NCBI GenBank assembly: GCA_963810945.1
Contig: CAWEPI010000004.1
Coordinates: 992,001 to 1,056,000 of the forward strand
Direction of reading: 5' to 3'
Source: JAOUEA01 sp963810945
Lineage (GTDB): Bacteria > Actinomycetota > UBA4738 > HRBIN12
Length of the DNA stretch: 64,000 nt
This document shows positions 33,596-42,369 of this stretch, piece after piece. How positions within the stretch are numbered: the stretch's first letter is position 1; each line of letters opens with the position of its first letter. A program made the translations under genes and the position numbers. The notes below the pieces were generated by a model. It searched no databases and was not told the origin of the DNA. It saw only the letters and a program-made list of their open reading frames with translations.

Positions 33596-35305
33596 CTACG
33601 GGGCGGTGGCGAGGAGGTCGACCACGGCCGGCACCGCCCCGTCGAGCGTCGCGGTGCTGCGCTCGCCCGTGGCGCGCAGCTTCAGGTCGACGGTCCCCGC
33701 CGCGAGCCCCCGCTTGCCCACCGTCACCTGGACGGGGTATCCGATCAGGTCGGCATCGGCGAACTTGACGCCGGCGCGGTCGTCGCGGTCGTCGAGGACC
33801 GCCTCCACCCCGCCGGTGCGCAGCGCCTCGTAGATACGCTCCGCGGCGGCGGTGACCTGCGCATCGTCCTGATTCGCCATGATCACCGCCACCTCGAAGG
33901 GCGCCAGGACCCTCGGCCAGCGCAGCCCCGCATCGTCGTGATACTGCTCGGCTGCGGCGGCCATGATCCGGGTGATCCCGATGCCGTAGCAGCCCATCTG
34001 GTAGGCCCGCTGCGTGCCGTCCTCGTCCAGGTAGGTCGCCTCGAGGGGTCCCGAGTACCTGGTCCCCAACTGGAACACATGGCCCACGACGATCGAACGA
34101 CCGACGCGCAGTGCGCCCCCGTCGTTCGGGCAGACGTCCCCGTCGCGGATCTGCACGAGATCCTCGTACCGGTCCACCCGGAAGTCGCGGCCGACGTTCG
34201 CGCCGCGCACGTGGACGTCGACCTCGTTCGCACCCGTCACCCAGTTGGCGCCCCCGCGCACGGCGTGATCGGCGAGCACGGTGACGTCCTCGCCGAGGTC
34301 CTGCGGGCCGACGAAGCCCTTGGCGTAGCCGTGGGCCGCGAAGTCGGCGTCCTCGTAGCGGCGCACGACCGTCGGGAAGAAGAGGCTGGCGAGCTTCTTC
34401 TCGTTCACCTCGCGGTCACCCGGCAGGAGCACGACGACCGTGCGTCCGTCGGCCTCGAACAGCATGCATTTCAGGGTGCGCGAGGGGTCGATCCCGAGCT
34501 GAGCACAGACGGCCTCGATCGTGACGGCCCCGGGGGTGAGGACGCGCTCCAGTTCTTCGGGCTCGACACCTTCCAGCGGAGCCGGAGGCGCGGGGGTGGC
34601 GGCCTCCAGATCCGCGAGGTAGTCGCCGTGTTCGCATCGCACGAACAGGTCCTCCCCCACGTCGGCGAGCGCCATGAACTCGTGGTTCACGTCGCCCCCG
34701 ATCGTGCCGGCGTCGGCCTCGACGACCACGTGCTCGAGCCGGCATCGGTCGAAGATGCGCTCGTACGCCTCGTACATCACACGATAGGACGCCCGCATCC
34801 CGTCCTCGTCGCGATCGAACGAGTACGCGTCCTTCATCAGGAACTCCCGCCCACGCAGGAGTCCGTACCGCGGGCGGAGCTCGTCCCGGTACTTCCATTC
34901 CACCTGATAGAGGTTGACGGGAAGGTCCCTGTACGAGGGGAACTCGTCGGCCACGAGCGGCGTGAACACCTCCTCCTCGGTCGGTCCGAGCACGAGCTCG
35001 CGGCCGTGGCGGTCGCTGAGGCGGAACATCTCGTCGCCGTAGGCCTCCCACCGCCCGGTCAGCTTCCAGGGCTCGGCGGGCAGCACGATCGGCACCCGCA
35101 TCTCCTGGGAGCCCGCGGCGTCCATCTCCTCGCGGACGATCGCCTCGATCTTCTTCGTCACGCGCATGCCCAGGGGCATCGTCGTGTACACACCCGCCAT
35201 CAGCTTGCGCACGAAGGCCCCGCGCAGCAGCAGGCGGTGGCTGGGCGCCTCGGCCTCGGCCGGGTCCTCCCTGAGCGTGCGCGCGAAGAGCTTCGACAAC
35301 CGCAT
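33596..35305 (-). CDS. proS: Prolyl-tRNA synthetase, bacterial type
   Basis: ProRS charges tRNA-Pro. The 569-residue protein has class II motif 2 (YRDELRPRYGLLRGREFLMK) and motif 3 (GIGITRIMAAAAEQ), and an editing INS domain between them (around residues 225-400), so it is the long bacterial type. The ATG at 35305 is chosen from the family start MRLSKLFARTLRE. It has no ribosome site, but a -10 hexamer lies 8 nt upstream, indicating a leaderless mRNA. It is divergent from trpEG. Confidence 0.95.
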   Translation of the reverse strand: MRLSKLFARTLREDPAEAEAPSHRLLLRGAFVRKLMAGVYTTMPLGMRVTKKIEAIVREEMDAAGSQEMRVPIVLPAEPWKLTGRWEAYGDEMFRLSDRHGRELVLGPTEEEVFTPLVADEFPSYRDLPVNLYQVEWKYRDELRPRYGLLRGREFLMKDAYSFDRDEDGMRASYRVMYEAYERIFDRCRLEHVVVEADAGTIGGDVNHEFMALADVGEDLFVRCEHGDYLADLEAATPAPPAPLEGVEPEELERVLTPGAVTIEAVCAQLGIDPSRTLKCMLFEADGRTVVVLLPGDREVNEKKLASLFFPTVVRRYEDADFAAHGYAKGFVGPQDLGEDVTVLADHAVRGGANWVTGANEVDVHVRGANVGRDFRVDRYEDLVQIRDGDVCPNDGGALRVGRSIVVGHVFQLGTRYSGPLEATYLDEDGTQRAYQMGCYGIGITRIMAAAAEQYHDDAGLRWPRVLAPFEVAVIMANQDDAQVTAAAERIYEALRTGGVEAVLDDRDDRAGVKFADADLIGYPVQVTVGKRGLAAGTVDLKLRATGERSTATLDGAVPAVVDLLATAP

Positions 35306-35313
35306 GAGGGGGA

Positions 35314-35319
35314 AGGATA
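35314..35319 (-). promoter_or_regulatory. -10 element for leaderless proS
   Basis: Minus-strand TATCCT ends 8 nt before the proS ATG; the intervening TCCCCCTC is the opposite of a ribosome site. Confidence 0.5.
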
Positions 35320-35357
35320 CCGACCCGCGGCGGCGGTGCGCGGGGGTCGGCCACCGA

Positions 35358-35386
35358 TTGACGCGACCGGGGACAGCCGCCAGAAT
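35358..35386 (+). promoter_or_regulatory. trp operon promoter
   Basis: TTGACG (35358-35363, five of six) and CAGAAT (35381-35386, four of six) are spaced exactly 17 bp. The predicted start point falls at or beside the A of the leader-peptide ATG at 35394. Confidence 0.65.
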
Positions 35387-35393
35387 CCCGCGC

Positions 35394-35462
35394 ATGCGAC
35401 CGCGCGGATCGAACTGGGTTTGGCCCCGGGCGTTCAGGAGCCCGGTGCCCCCGCGCGTCTGA
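35394..35462 (+). CDS. Trp leader peptide (22 aa, WVW)
   Basis: A 23-codon reading frame encodes MRPRGSNWVWPRAFRSPVPP plus RV and a TGA. Two Trp codons lie close together at 35415-35417 and 35421-35423, in the position expected for a translation-sensed tryptophan attenuator ahead of trpE. It has no ribosome site; the promoter places the transcript start at its ATG, so it is probably translated leaderless, as known for some actinobacterial trp leaders. I infer the role from position, Trp codons and the hairpins that follow. Confidence 0.65.
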   Translation: MRPRGSNWVWPRAFRSPVPPRV

Positions 35463-35511
35463 TCCGTCTCCACGATCACCGCTCACACGCCCCGGCCGAG
35501 ACCCGGGGCGT
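35426..35511 (+). terminator. Candidate trp attenuator hairpins
   Basis: CCGGGC (35426-35431) pairs with GCCCGG (35440-35445) just after the Trp codons. A stronger 9-bp stem, ACGCCCCGG (35487-35495) with CCGGGGCGT (35503-35511), lies after the leader stop and 28 bp before the trpE start. CCCGG at 35441-35445 can instead pair with CCGGG in the second 3' arm, so the structures are mutually exclusive in part. A U-tract is absent. Confidence 0.5.
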
Positions 35512-35539
35512 CGTCGTCCCATCCCCGAGGAGGACCCAC

Positions 35540-37051
35540 GTGCAGGCACCGCTCACGATCCGGCCGGACCGCGCGACGTTCGCGTCGCTCGCCGAGGCGT
35601 GGCCGCTGGTCCCGGTCTGGGCGGAGCTCCTCGCCGACGTCTCGACGCCCGTGGGGCTCTTCCCGGCACTGGCGGGCGACGGTCCGGGCCTGCTGCTGGA
35701 GTCGGTGGAGCGCAGCGAGCGGTGGGGCCGTTACTCCTTCGTCGCCGGGGATCCGGCCGCCGTGATCGTGGCCGATCGTTCGGGGGTCCGTATCACGGAC
35801 CTCGCGCGGCCGAGGCTCCCGCTGGTCGCCGTCGAGGGGCCGGCGCGCGGGGCCCTCATCGAGATCGCGCACGCGCTCCGGGCGCCGCGCATGCCGGGCT
35901 TGCCGCCCATCACCGGGGGGCTCATGGGCTACGTGGCGTTCGAGGCGGCCGAGCTCCTCGACGGGCACCCCGTTCCCGATCCCGCCTCGGCGCCGGCGCC
36001 GCCGATCGGGCTCCTCGTCGTGGACCGGGCGGCGGTCTTCGACCATTGGACGCAACGGCTCATCCTCGTGGCTCACGTCCCTGCCGGCGGGTACGACGAC
36101 GGGGTGGCCGCCCTGGAACACCTCGCGACGACGATCGCGGGGGCCTCGCCTCCGGACCTCGCCCCGGTGACCGCGGGCGCGGCAGACATCGCCGGCGTGC
36201 CCAACATGCCCGATGGGCGCTACCGCGAGATCGTGTCCACGTTCAAGGACCACATCCTCGCCGGGGACATCTTCCAAGGCGTGCCCTCCCGCAGGCTCAC
36301 CTTCCCCGCGCCTGAGGGCGGGTTCCCCATCTACCGGCGCCTGCGCGTCGCGAACCCCGCCCCCTACATGTTCTTCCTTCGGATGCTGGGCCTCGAGCTC
36401 GCCGGCTCCTCGCCCGAGCCGCTCGTGCGGGTCGAAGGGCGCCGGGTGTCCACGCGGCCGCTCGCGGGGACGCGCCCCCGGGGCGAGACGGAGGTCCGCG
36501 ACCGACTCCTCGAACACGAGCTCCTCGCCGACCCCAAGGAGCGGGCCGAGCACGCCATGCTCGTGGACCTCGCCCGCAACGACCTCGGCCGGGTGTGCGT
36601 GCCCGGGAGCGTGACACCGACGGAGCTGATGCAGGTCGAGCGGTTCACCAAGGTCATGCACATCGTCTCGACCGTGGAGGGCGACCTCCGAGAGGATCAG
36701 CATCCGCTCGATGCGCTCGCGGTGACCTTCCCGGCGGGGACGCTCTCGGGAGCGCCGAAGCGTCGGGCGATGGAGCTGATCGCGGAGCACGAGCCCGACG
36801 CGCGGGGACCGTACGGCGGGGCGGTGGGCTACCTCACCTTCGAGGGCGACCTCGACTTCTGCATCACGATCCGGACCGCCGTGGTGAAGGATGGTCAGGC
36901 ACACGTCCAGTCGGGCGCCGGCGTGGTGGCGGACTCGGACCCGCAGTCCGAGCTCGAGGAGACCAAGGCGAAGGCGGAGGCGCTCCTGCCCGCGGTGGTT
37001 CCCGACGCCGGCGGTACGCTGAGCGAGCACCGGGAGGAGTCGCCGCCATGA
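35540..37051 (+). CDS. trpE: Anthranilate synthase component I
   Basis: TrpE makes anthranilate from chorismate and ammonia supplied by TrpG. The GTG at 35540 follows GAGGAGG; length is 503 residues. The N-terminal feedback domain carries LLESVERSERWGRYSF, and the chorismate domain has DIFQGVPSRRL, STRPLAGTRPRG and FPAGTLSGAPKRRAMELI. The product is intact, and DIFQGVPS (usually DIFQVVPS) is a small variant. It overlaps trpG by 4 bp and lies behind the leader peptide and attenuator candidate. Confidence 0.95.
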   Translation: MQAPLTIRPDRATFASLAEAWPLVPVWAELLADVSTPVGLFPALAGDGPGLLLESVERSERWGRYSFVAGDPAAVIVADRSGVRITDLARPRLPLVAVEGPARGALIEIAHALRAPRMPGLPPITGGLMGYVAFEAAELLDGHPVPDPASAPAPPIGLLVVDRAAVFDHWTQRLILVAHVPAGGYDDGVAALEHLATTIAGASPPDLAPVTAGAADIAGVPNMPDGRYREIVSTFKDHILAGDIFQGVPSRRLTFPAPEGGFPIYRRLRVANPAPYMFFLRMLGLELAGSSPEPLVRVEGRRVSTRPLAGTRPRGETEVRDRLLEHELLADPKERAEHAMLVDLARNDLGRVCVPGSVTPTELMQVERFTKVMHIVSTVEGDLREDQHPLDALAVTFPAGTLSGAPKRRAMELIAEHEPDARGPYGGAVGYLTFEGDLDFCITIRTAVVKDGQAHVQSGAGVVADSDPQSELEETKAKAEALLPAVVPDAGGTLSEHREESPP

Positions 37052-37617
37052 TCCTCATCGTCGATCACTACGACTCGTTCACCTACAACCTCGTCCAGCT
37101 GATCGAGAGCCTCGGGCACGAGACGGAGGTCGTGAAGAGCGACGCGGAGCCGCCGGCCGCCTTGGTGGCGCGGGAACCAGCGGCCGTGGTCCTGTCCCCG
37201 GGCCCGGGACGCCCGGAGGACGCGGGATGCTTCACCGACCTGCTCGACCTCCTTCCCTCCGCCACGCCCGTCCTCGGCGTCTGCCTGGGGCACCAAGCGA
37301 TCGGGATCGAGTACGGCGGGACCGTCGCCCGCACGGCGCCCGTGCACGGGAAGGCATCGCTCGTGCGGCACCGCGGCGGCGGGATCTACGAGGGCGTGAC
37401 CGACCCGTTCGAGGCGGGGCGCTATCACTCGCTCGTGGTGACGCGGGCGGACCTGCCCGAGGAGCTGGAGCTCACCGCGTGGACCGACGACGGCCTCGTG
37501 ATGGGCACGACCCACCGGACGCTCCCCCGGTACGGGGTGCAGTTCCACCCCGAGAGCATCCTCACCCCGGAGGGTCCCCGGATCGTCGAGAACTTCCTGG
37601 CGCTCGTGACCGACTAG
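37048..37617 (+). CDS. trpG: Anthranilate synthase component II (glutamine amidotransferase)
   Basis: TrpG releases ammonia from glutamine for TrpE; in some bacteria the same protein also serves para-aminobenzoate synthase. The class I triad is visible: Cys in GVCLGHQAIG and His/Glu in VQFHPESIL. The start MILIVDHYDSFTYNLVQ is canonical and the 189-residue length is normal. Its ATG overlaps the trpE TGA. trpD, trpC and the other trp genes are not in this window. Confidence 0.94.
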   Translation: MILIVDHYDSFTYNLVQLIESLGHETEVVKSDAEPPAALVAREPAAVVLSPGPGRPEDAGCFTDLLDLLPSATPVLGVCLGHQAIGIEYGGTVARTAPVHGKASLVRHRGGGIYEGVTDPFEAGRYHSLVVTRADLPEELELTAWTDDGLVMGTTHRTLPRYGVQFHPESILTPEGPRIVENFLALVTD

Positions 37618-37618
37618 A

Positions 37619-38599
37619 TCATGGGGCGGGGCATCCCGGACCGTAGGCGAACGCGCCCGTGTTCGGCCCGACCTTGCACGCCGACTCGTCCACCGCCACG
37701 AACGCCGCCGCGGGCACCCGCTTGAGGGCGTCCATCAGCGCGTAGGTCCAGTTGGGGTTGACCTCGCCCTGGAAGTACCAGTCGCTGCCGTTGTCGGCCA
37801 GGATCAACCCGTAGTGCTTCATGGCCGTGAGGATCACGCGCGCGGGATGCGAGAACCCCGCGAGCTTGAACCCTGCCTTCAGCCGGAATCGCGCGCCCAT
37901 CGGGGGACAGCGGGGGTTCGCGACGCCGGCCTGGTGCCGGGCGGGCCAGAGGTAGTGGCGTGAGGTGCAGTCGGCGGTGAATCGGATCGCGTGATCGATG
38001 GCGCCCGCCTGGACCTCGTCCCATCGCACCAGGCCCGGGAAGATGGGCAGACCCGCGGCGTCGGCGCTCGTCCAGCCCGCCCTGCGCAAGGCGTTCGACC
38101 CCAGATGGAAGACCGCTCCGCTGCCGGCGTGCGGGTCGCCGCCGTTCCAGTCCGCCGCGAAGAGCTCGTACAGGGTGCAGGTATCCCCGTTCACCATCAA
38201 GGCGTGCGCGTCGGAGCCGCCCTCGATCGTCGTGTCGGCGCCGAACGGGTACGCGACGTGGTCGCTCTCGCTCCCGTACGTGAACCGCACCTGGGTCGTG
38301 GGATGCGCATCCGTGACGACGTCGAACGGGATGCCGTACTTCGGGGGCCCGAAGTCGGGGTGGAGGTTCGTGGATCGCGCGTGCATCGCCCGCTTCCAGA
38401 TCTTGCTCTTGCGATGCACGGGCAGCTTCGACACGTCCATGTTCCACACGTTGTCGGCCGGGAAGACGCTGCAGCTCGTTCCGGGGACCGGGGCGCGCGA
38501 CGCGGTGGGCGTCCCCGCGGAGGCCGGGGCCACGAGCGCCGCGACGAGCACGACGCCCAGGAGTATCCGCCGTCCCCTCATGCGCTGGGTTATCGGCAT
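37619..38599 (-). CDS. Secreted protein of unknown function
   Basis: I do not recognise a named family. The product (about 326 residues) has a Sec signal (RRILLGVVLVAALVAPASAG) and a conserved-looking mature part: CSVFPADNVWNMDVSKLP, DFGPPKYGIPFDVV, GSGAVFHLGSNALRRAGWTS, PRCPPMGARFRLKAGF and YGLILADNGSDWYFQGE. Six or so cysteines and many Trp/Gly residues suggest a disulphide-stabilised extracellular beta protein, perhaps carbohydrate-related. The start is uncertain: ATG at 38599 or 38581, neither with a ribosome site. It is convergent with trpG and downstream of ispG. Confidence 0.65.
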   Translation of the reverse strand: MPITQRMRGRRILLGVVLVAALVAPASAGTPTASRAPVPGTSCSVFPADNVWNMDVSKLPVHRKSKIWKRAMHARSTNLHPDFGPPKYGIPFDVVTDAHPTTQVRFTYGSESDHVAYPFGADTTIEGGSDAHALMVNGDTCTLYELFAADWNGGDPHAGSGAVFHLGSNALRRAGWTSADAAGLPIFPGLVRWDEVQAGAIDHAIRFTADCTSRHYLWPARHQAGVANPRCPPMGARFRLKAGFKLAGFSHPARVILTAMKHYGLILADNGSDWYFQGEVNPNWTYALMDALKRVPAAAFVAVDESACKVGPNTGAFAYGPGCPAP

Positions 38600-38624
38600 G
38601 GGTGCCCGCGGGGCTTGAACGGCC

Positions 38625-39722
38625 TCAGGCGGTGACGGCCTCCGCCGCGGCCTTCTCGGCGGCGACCTTGCGGGCCTCCACCATGAGGGCGTCGACCAGC
38701 TCCTCCTCGGGCACCTTCGCCACGACCTCACCCTTCACGATGATGAAGCCCAGCCCGTTGCCCGACGCGATGCCGACGTCCGCCTCGCGCGCCTCTCCCG
38801 GGCCGTTCACCACGCACCCCATCACGGCCACACGCATCGGGACCGTGAACTCCTCGGTCTCGATCGCCTCGTTCACCCGCTTCGTGAGCTCGAGGACGTT
38901 GACCTCCGCCCGACCACAGGACGGACAGGCCACCAGGTCGAGCCCCCGCTCGCGCAGGCCGAGCGCCTGCAGGATGGTGGTCCCGACCTTCACCTCTTCG
39001 ACGGGATCGTCCGTGAGGGACACGCGGATCGTGTCGCCGATGCCCTCCGCGAGCAGGGTGCCGATCCCCACCGCGCTCTTCACCCCGCCCATCGGCATCG
39101 GGCCGGCCTCGGTCACGCCCAGATGCAGCGGGTAGTCGCACGCCTCGGCGAGCTGGCGGTAGGCCTCGATCATCACCGCGGGGTTGGAATGCTTCACGCT
39201 GATCTTGATGTCGAAGAACTCCTCGTCCTCGAGGATGCGCGCCTCGCTCAAGGCCGACTCCACGAGGGCTTCGGGGGTCGGAGCGCCGTACTTGGCCAGC
39301 AGGTCCTTCTCGAGCGAGCCCGCGTTCACGCCGATGCGGATGGGCACCTCGCGCGCCTTGGCCTCACGCGCGATCAGCCGCACCTTGTCCTGGTACTTGA
39401 TGTTCCCGGGGTTGATGCGCAGTCCCTGGATCCCCGCCTCCAACGCGGCGATCGCGTACTTCCACTGGAAATGGATGTCGGCGACGACCGGGACGGTCGA
39501 CTTCGCCGCGATCGCCACGAGCGCCTCGGCATCCTCCCAATGCGGGACGGCGACGCGCACGATGTCGACGCCCGCCGCCACCAGCGAGGCGATCTGTTGG
39601 AGCGTCGCGTTGATGTCGGCCGTCTTCGTGGTGGTCATCGACTGGAGCGACACCGGGGCGTCACCTCCGACCGGCACGTCGCCGATCCGGATCTGCCGGG
39701 TCTTCTTCCGCTCGATGGGCAT
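38625..39722 (-). CDS. ispG: 4-hydroxy-3-methylbut-2-enyl-diphosphate synthase (flavodoxin)
   Basis: IspG is the [4Fe-4S] enzyme making HMBPP in the MEP isoprenoid pathway. The cluster cysteines occur in VACPSCGRAEVNVLE and MGCVVNGPGEARE. The length of 365 residues and the N-terminal TIM barrel (ARVDIVRVAVPHWEDAEAL-like segments) are typical. dxr of the same pathway lies 4 kb upstream on this strand. A minus-strand TACACT (39733-39738) 10 nt before the ATG, with no ribosome site, suggests a very short leader. Confidence 0.95.
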   Translation of the reverse strand: MPIERKKTRQIRIGDVPVGGDAPVSLQSMTTTKTADINATLQQIASLVAAGVDIVRVAVPHWEDAEALVAIAAKSTVPVVADIHFQWKYAIAALEAGIQGLRINPGNIKYQDKVRLIAREAKAREVPIRIGVNAGSLEKDLLAKYGAPTPEALVESALSEARILEDEEFFDIKISVKHSNPAVMIEAYRQLAEACDYPLHLGVTEAGPMPMGGVKSAVGIGTLLAEGIGDTIRVSLTDDPVEEVKVGTTILQALGLRERGLDLVACPSCGRAEVNVLELTKRVNEAIETEEFTVPMRVAVMGCVVNGPGEAREADVGIASGNGLGFIIVKGEVVAKVPEEELVDALMVEARKVAAEKAAAEAVTA

Positions 39723-39768
39723 CTCGCTGACCAGTGTAGGAGGTGGGTGGGTGGACGCTGAGGCCGAC

Positions 39769-40218
39769 CTACGCCCCGAACACGTGGAACGTGATCGTGC
39801 GGTCCTTCGGTTCGTCCATCTCGAAGAGGATGAGGCGCTGCCAGGTCCCGAACGAGGGCTCGCCGGCCGAGACGGGGATCGCGTGCGAGGTGGCGGAGAG
39901 CAGCATCGCCTTCACGTGCGCGTGTCCGTTCTCTCGCTCATCGGGGTTCAGGTTCTGCGTGCGGATCTCGAAGTCGTCGTGCTGGTAGTACACGCCGTCG
40001 TGCGGCACGAGGTCGGTGAGGTGCCGACGGAAATCCGCCATCGCGCCGTCCTCCCATTCGTTGATCAGCAAGGCGCAGGTCGTGTGGGCGCAGAAGGCGA
40101 TCGCGGCACCGTCGGTGACCCCGGCGTCCTTGACGGCGCGACGGAGGTCGTCGGTGAGGTCGAGGAAGGCGTAGCGTTCGGCGGCCTGCACCGTCACGCT
40201 GGTGGTGGTCGACTTCAA
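39769..40218 (-). CDS. YjbQ/UPF0047 family protein
   Basis: This 149-residue protein belongs to the UPF0047 (YjbQ) family, with a trimeric fold. Conserved signatures are AIAFCAHTTCALLINEWEDG, HAHVKAMLLSATSHAIPVS and GTWQRLILFEMDEP. Some members have weak thiamine-phosphate synthase activity, but the true role is unclear. It overlaps the histidine kinase gene by 4 bp and lies 46 bp before ispG. Confidence 0.88.
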   Translation of the reverse strand: MKSTTTSVTVQAAERYAFLDLTDDLRRAVKDAGVTDGAAIAFCAHTTCALLINEWEDGAMADFRRHLTDLVPHDGVYYQHDDFEIRTQNLNPDERENGHAHVKAMLLSATSHAIPVSAGEPSFGTWQRLILFEMDEPKDRTITFHVFGA

Positions 40219-41583
40219 GGATCCCTCCTGTCGTTGGTGGCCGCGGCCGCGACCGGTAGGTCGAACGTGAAGCTGCTGCCCTTGCCCATCTCGCTCTCGG
40301 CCTTCAGATGACCTCCGTGGGCCTCGACGACCGAGCGCGCGATGGCCAGCCCGATGCCGGTGCCGCCGTCCTCGCGCGCACGCGCGCTATCCACGCGATA
40401 GAACCGCTCGAAGAGGCGGGGAAGGTGCTCCGGTGGGATGCCGACGCCCGTGTCGCTCACGCAGATCTCGACCGAGCCGTTGTGGCGGTGGGCGGAGACC
40501 GTGACGGCGCCGCCCGACGGGGTGAAGCGCACCGCGTTGTCGACGAGGTTGAAGAGCACCTGATGCACGCGCTCGCGGTCCGCGTCGATCGCAGGCAGAT
40601 CCTCCGGCACCTCGCGATCGAGCGTCACGCCGCGGCCCGGGCGCGCCACCTCGATCTCCGAGACCACCTGCGCGACGACGGGACCCAACTGCATGTCCTC
40701 ACGGTGCAGCGGCACCTCGCCGGACTCGAGCCTCGACAGATCCAGCAACTGCTCCACCAGCCGCCCCAGTCGCTCCGACTGGGCCAGCATCACTTCCAGG
40801 GTCCGCGGGTCGGGCTGCTCCACCCCGTCCAACAGGTTCTCGAGGTGGGCGCGGATCGCCGTGATGGGGGTCTTGAGCTCGTGCGAGACGTTCGCCACCA
40901 GATCCCGTCGCGAGGCCTCCAGGTTCTCCAGCTCGGCGCTCATCCGGTTGAACGCGGCGGCGAGCTGGCCCACCTCGTCACGGCTGGTCGTGTGGACGCG
41001 CTGGCTGTAGTCGCCGGTCTCCATGTGCTTGGCGGCCTCCGCCATGTCGCGCAAGCGGCTGCGTCATGCCGCGCGCGAGCCATCGGGCGAGCACGAGCGC
41101 GATCACCGCCGCGATGGCTCCCGCGAGGAGGAACTGCCACCAGACGCTCTGCAGGAACCCGAGCGTGGCCGAGATCCGGCCCAGCGACCCCCGCGTGGGC
41201 GACGTGTGCATCACGGTGATCGCAGCACCTCGCCCGCCCAGCGGGAGGAACGCGTACACGTTCTTGCCCACGACCCCCCAGTGCGGAACGACGTCGTCGA
41301 ACATCGGCGGCGTGACCCCGAGGTCCGCCCCCTCGATCGTGATGATCCCGAAGCGATCCCGCCGGGCCACCATCGTGTTGGCCGGGAGCGGGTCGACGTT
41401 GCCCAGCTGGACCCTGCGCGCGAGGCTGAGAGCGTCCACCGCTTCCGAGTCCTTGGGCGAGTTGCGCAGGGCGAATCCGATCAACCCGTAGGAGATGACG
41501 ATCGTGATGGCCACCGCCACGACGATGGTCGATCCCAGCTTGCCCCGGATCGTGGGGAGCCGCTCCAGGGGCCGGGTGCTCAC
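40215..41583 (-). CDS. Sensor histidine kinase (frameshifted)
   Basis: This is a two-component sensor of the OmpR-partner type. Two membrane helices flank an extracytoplasmic region of about 115 residues (GSTIVVAVAITIVISYGLIG; FLLAGAIAAVIALVLARWLA). Then come HAMP, the phospho-acceptor block LVANVSHELKTPITAIRAH, and the ATPase domain (LVDNAVRFTP; SDTGVGIPPEHL; GGTGIGLAIARSVVEAHGG). The GTG at 41583 overlaps the response regulator stop. The frame breaks near 41053: CTTGCGC for CTGCGC splits MTQPL from RDMAEAAKHM. Signal unknown. Confidence 0.88.
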
Positions 41584-42275
41584 GACGGTTCCTGGAAGGC
41601 GTACCCCACGCCGTGCACGGTCCGGATGAACCGCGGCTCGTTCCCGTCCTCGTGAAGCTTGCGCCGGATCCGCGCCACGTGGGAGTCCACGACGCGCCCA
41701 CCCGCGTAGTCCTGGTAGCCCCACACCCGGTCCATCAGCTGTTCGCGGCTGAGCACCACGCCCGGGTCCCGGGCGAGGGTGAACAGGATCTCGAACTCGA
41801 GGGGCGTGAGGCCGATCTCCTCGCCGTCCACGCTGACGCGCCGGCGGGACGGATCGATCTCCAGCCCGTTGCGGTCGAGGGGGCCGTCGGACTGAGGGGC
41901 GCGCATCCGTTCCATCCGACGCAGGATCGCCTTCACCCGGGCGGCGAGCTCTCGCAGGCTGAACGGCTTGGTCAGGTAGTCGTCGGCGCCCACCGCGAAC
42001 CCCGCGACCTTGTCGGCCTCCTCCGTCTTGGCGGTGAGCATCAGGACCGGCGTCCAGCCGTCACGCTGGATCGCCTTGCAGACCTCGAGCCCGTCCATGC
42101 CGGGCAGCATCAGGTCGAGCACGACGAGATCGGGCGCGTGCTGGCGGTGCATCTCGATCGCCTGGGGACCGTCGAAGGCCACCACGACCCGGTACCCCTC
42201 GCTCTCGAGCCGGGCACGGACCGCCTCGGCGATGGCCTCCTCGTCGTCGACGACCAAGACGGTCTGTTCGCTCAT
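41580..42275 (-). CDS. Response regulator, OmpR/PhoB family
   Basis: The 231-residue regulator has an intact receiver (VVDDEEAIAEAVR, phospho-Asp in LVVLDLMLPGMDGLE, Lys in DDYLTKPFS) and a winged-helix DNA-binding domain (LTPLEFEILFTLARDPGVVL; VDSHVARIRRKLHEDG). It overlaps the kinase gene, so the pair is coupled. Its closeness to MtrA/WalR types cannot be settled without a search. It heads the RR-HK-yjbQ run; upstream is a 94-bp gap with a hairpin. Confidence 0.93.
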   Translation of the reverse strand: MSEQTVLVVDDEEAIAEAVRARLESEGYRVVVAFDGPQAIEMHRQHAPDLVVLDLMLPGMDGLEVCKAIQRDGWTPVLMLTAKTEEADKVAGFAVGADDYLTKPFSLRELAARVKAILRRMERMRAPQSDGPLDRNGLEIDPSRRRVSVDGEEIGLTPLEFEILFTLARDPGVVLSREQLMDRVWGYQDYAGGRVVDSHVARIRRKLHEDGNEPRFIRTVHGVGYAFQEPS

Positions 42276-42301
42276 GCGAGCATCGTATCCGCAGCGTGTT
42301 G

Positions 42302-42317
42302 CGCCCCGAGGGGGGCG
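42302..42317 (-). terminator. GC hairpin between rasP and the response regulator
   Basis: CGCCCC (42302-42307) and GGGGCG (42312-42317) form a 6-bp stem with a 4-nt loop, located past the rasP stop. It may end the cdsA-dxr-rasP transcript; no T-tract is present. Confidence 0.35.
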
Positions 42318-42369
42318 GTGTTGAGAAAGTGTGGCGACGCGGAACCCCTCGTGGGCAGCACCGACGTCT

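Noticed and set aside
33308..35539. Upstream plus-strand extension of trpE by more than 700 codons
   Set aside because: It is antisense to proS and rimP. A GTG with GAGGAGG at 35540 gives the normal TrpE N-terminus.
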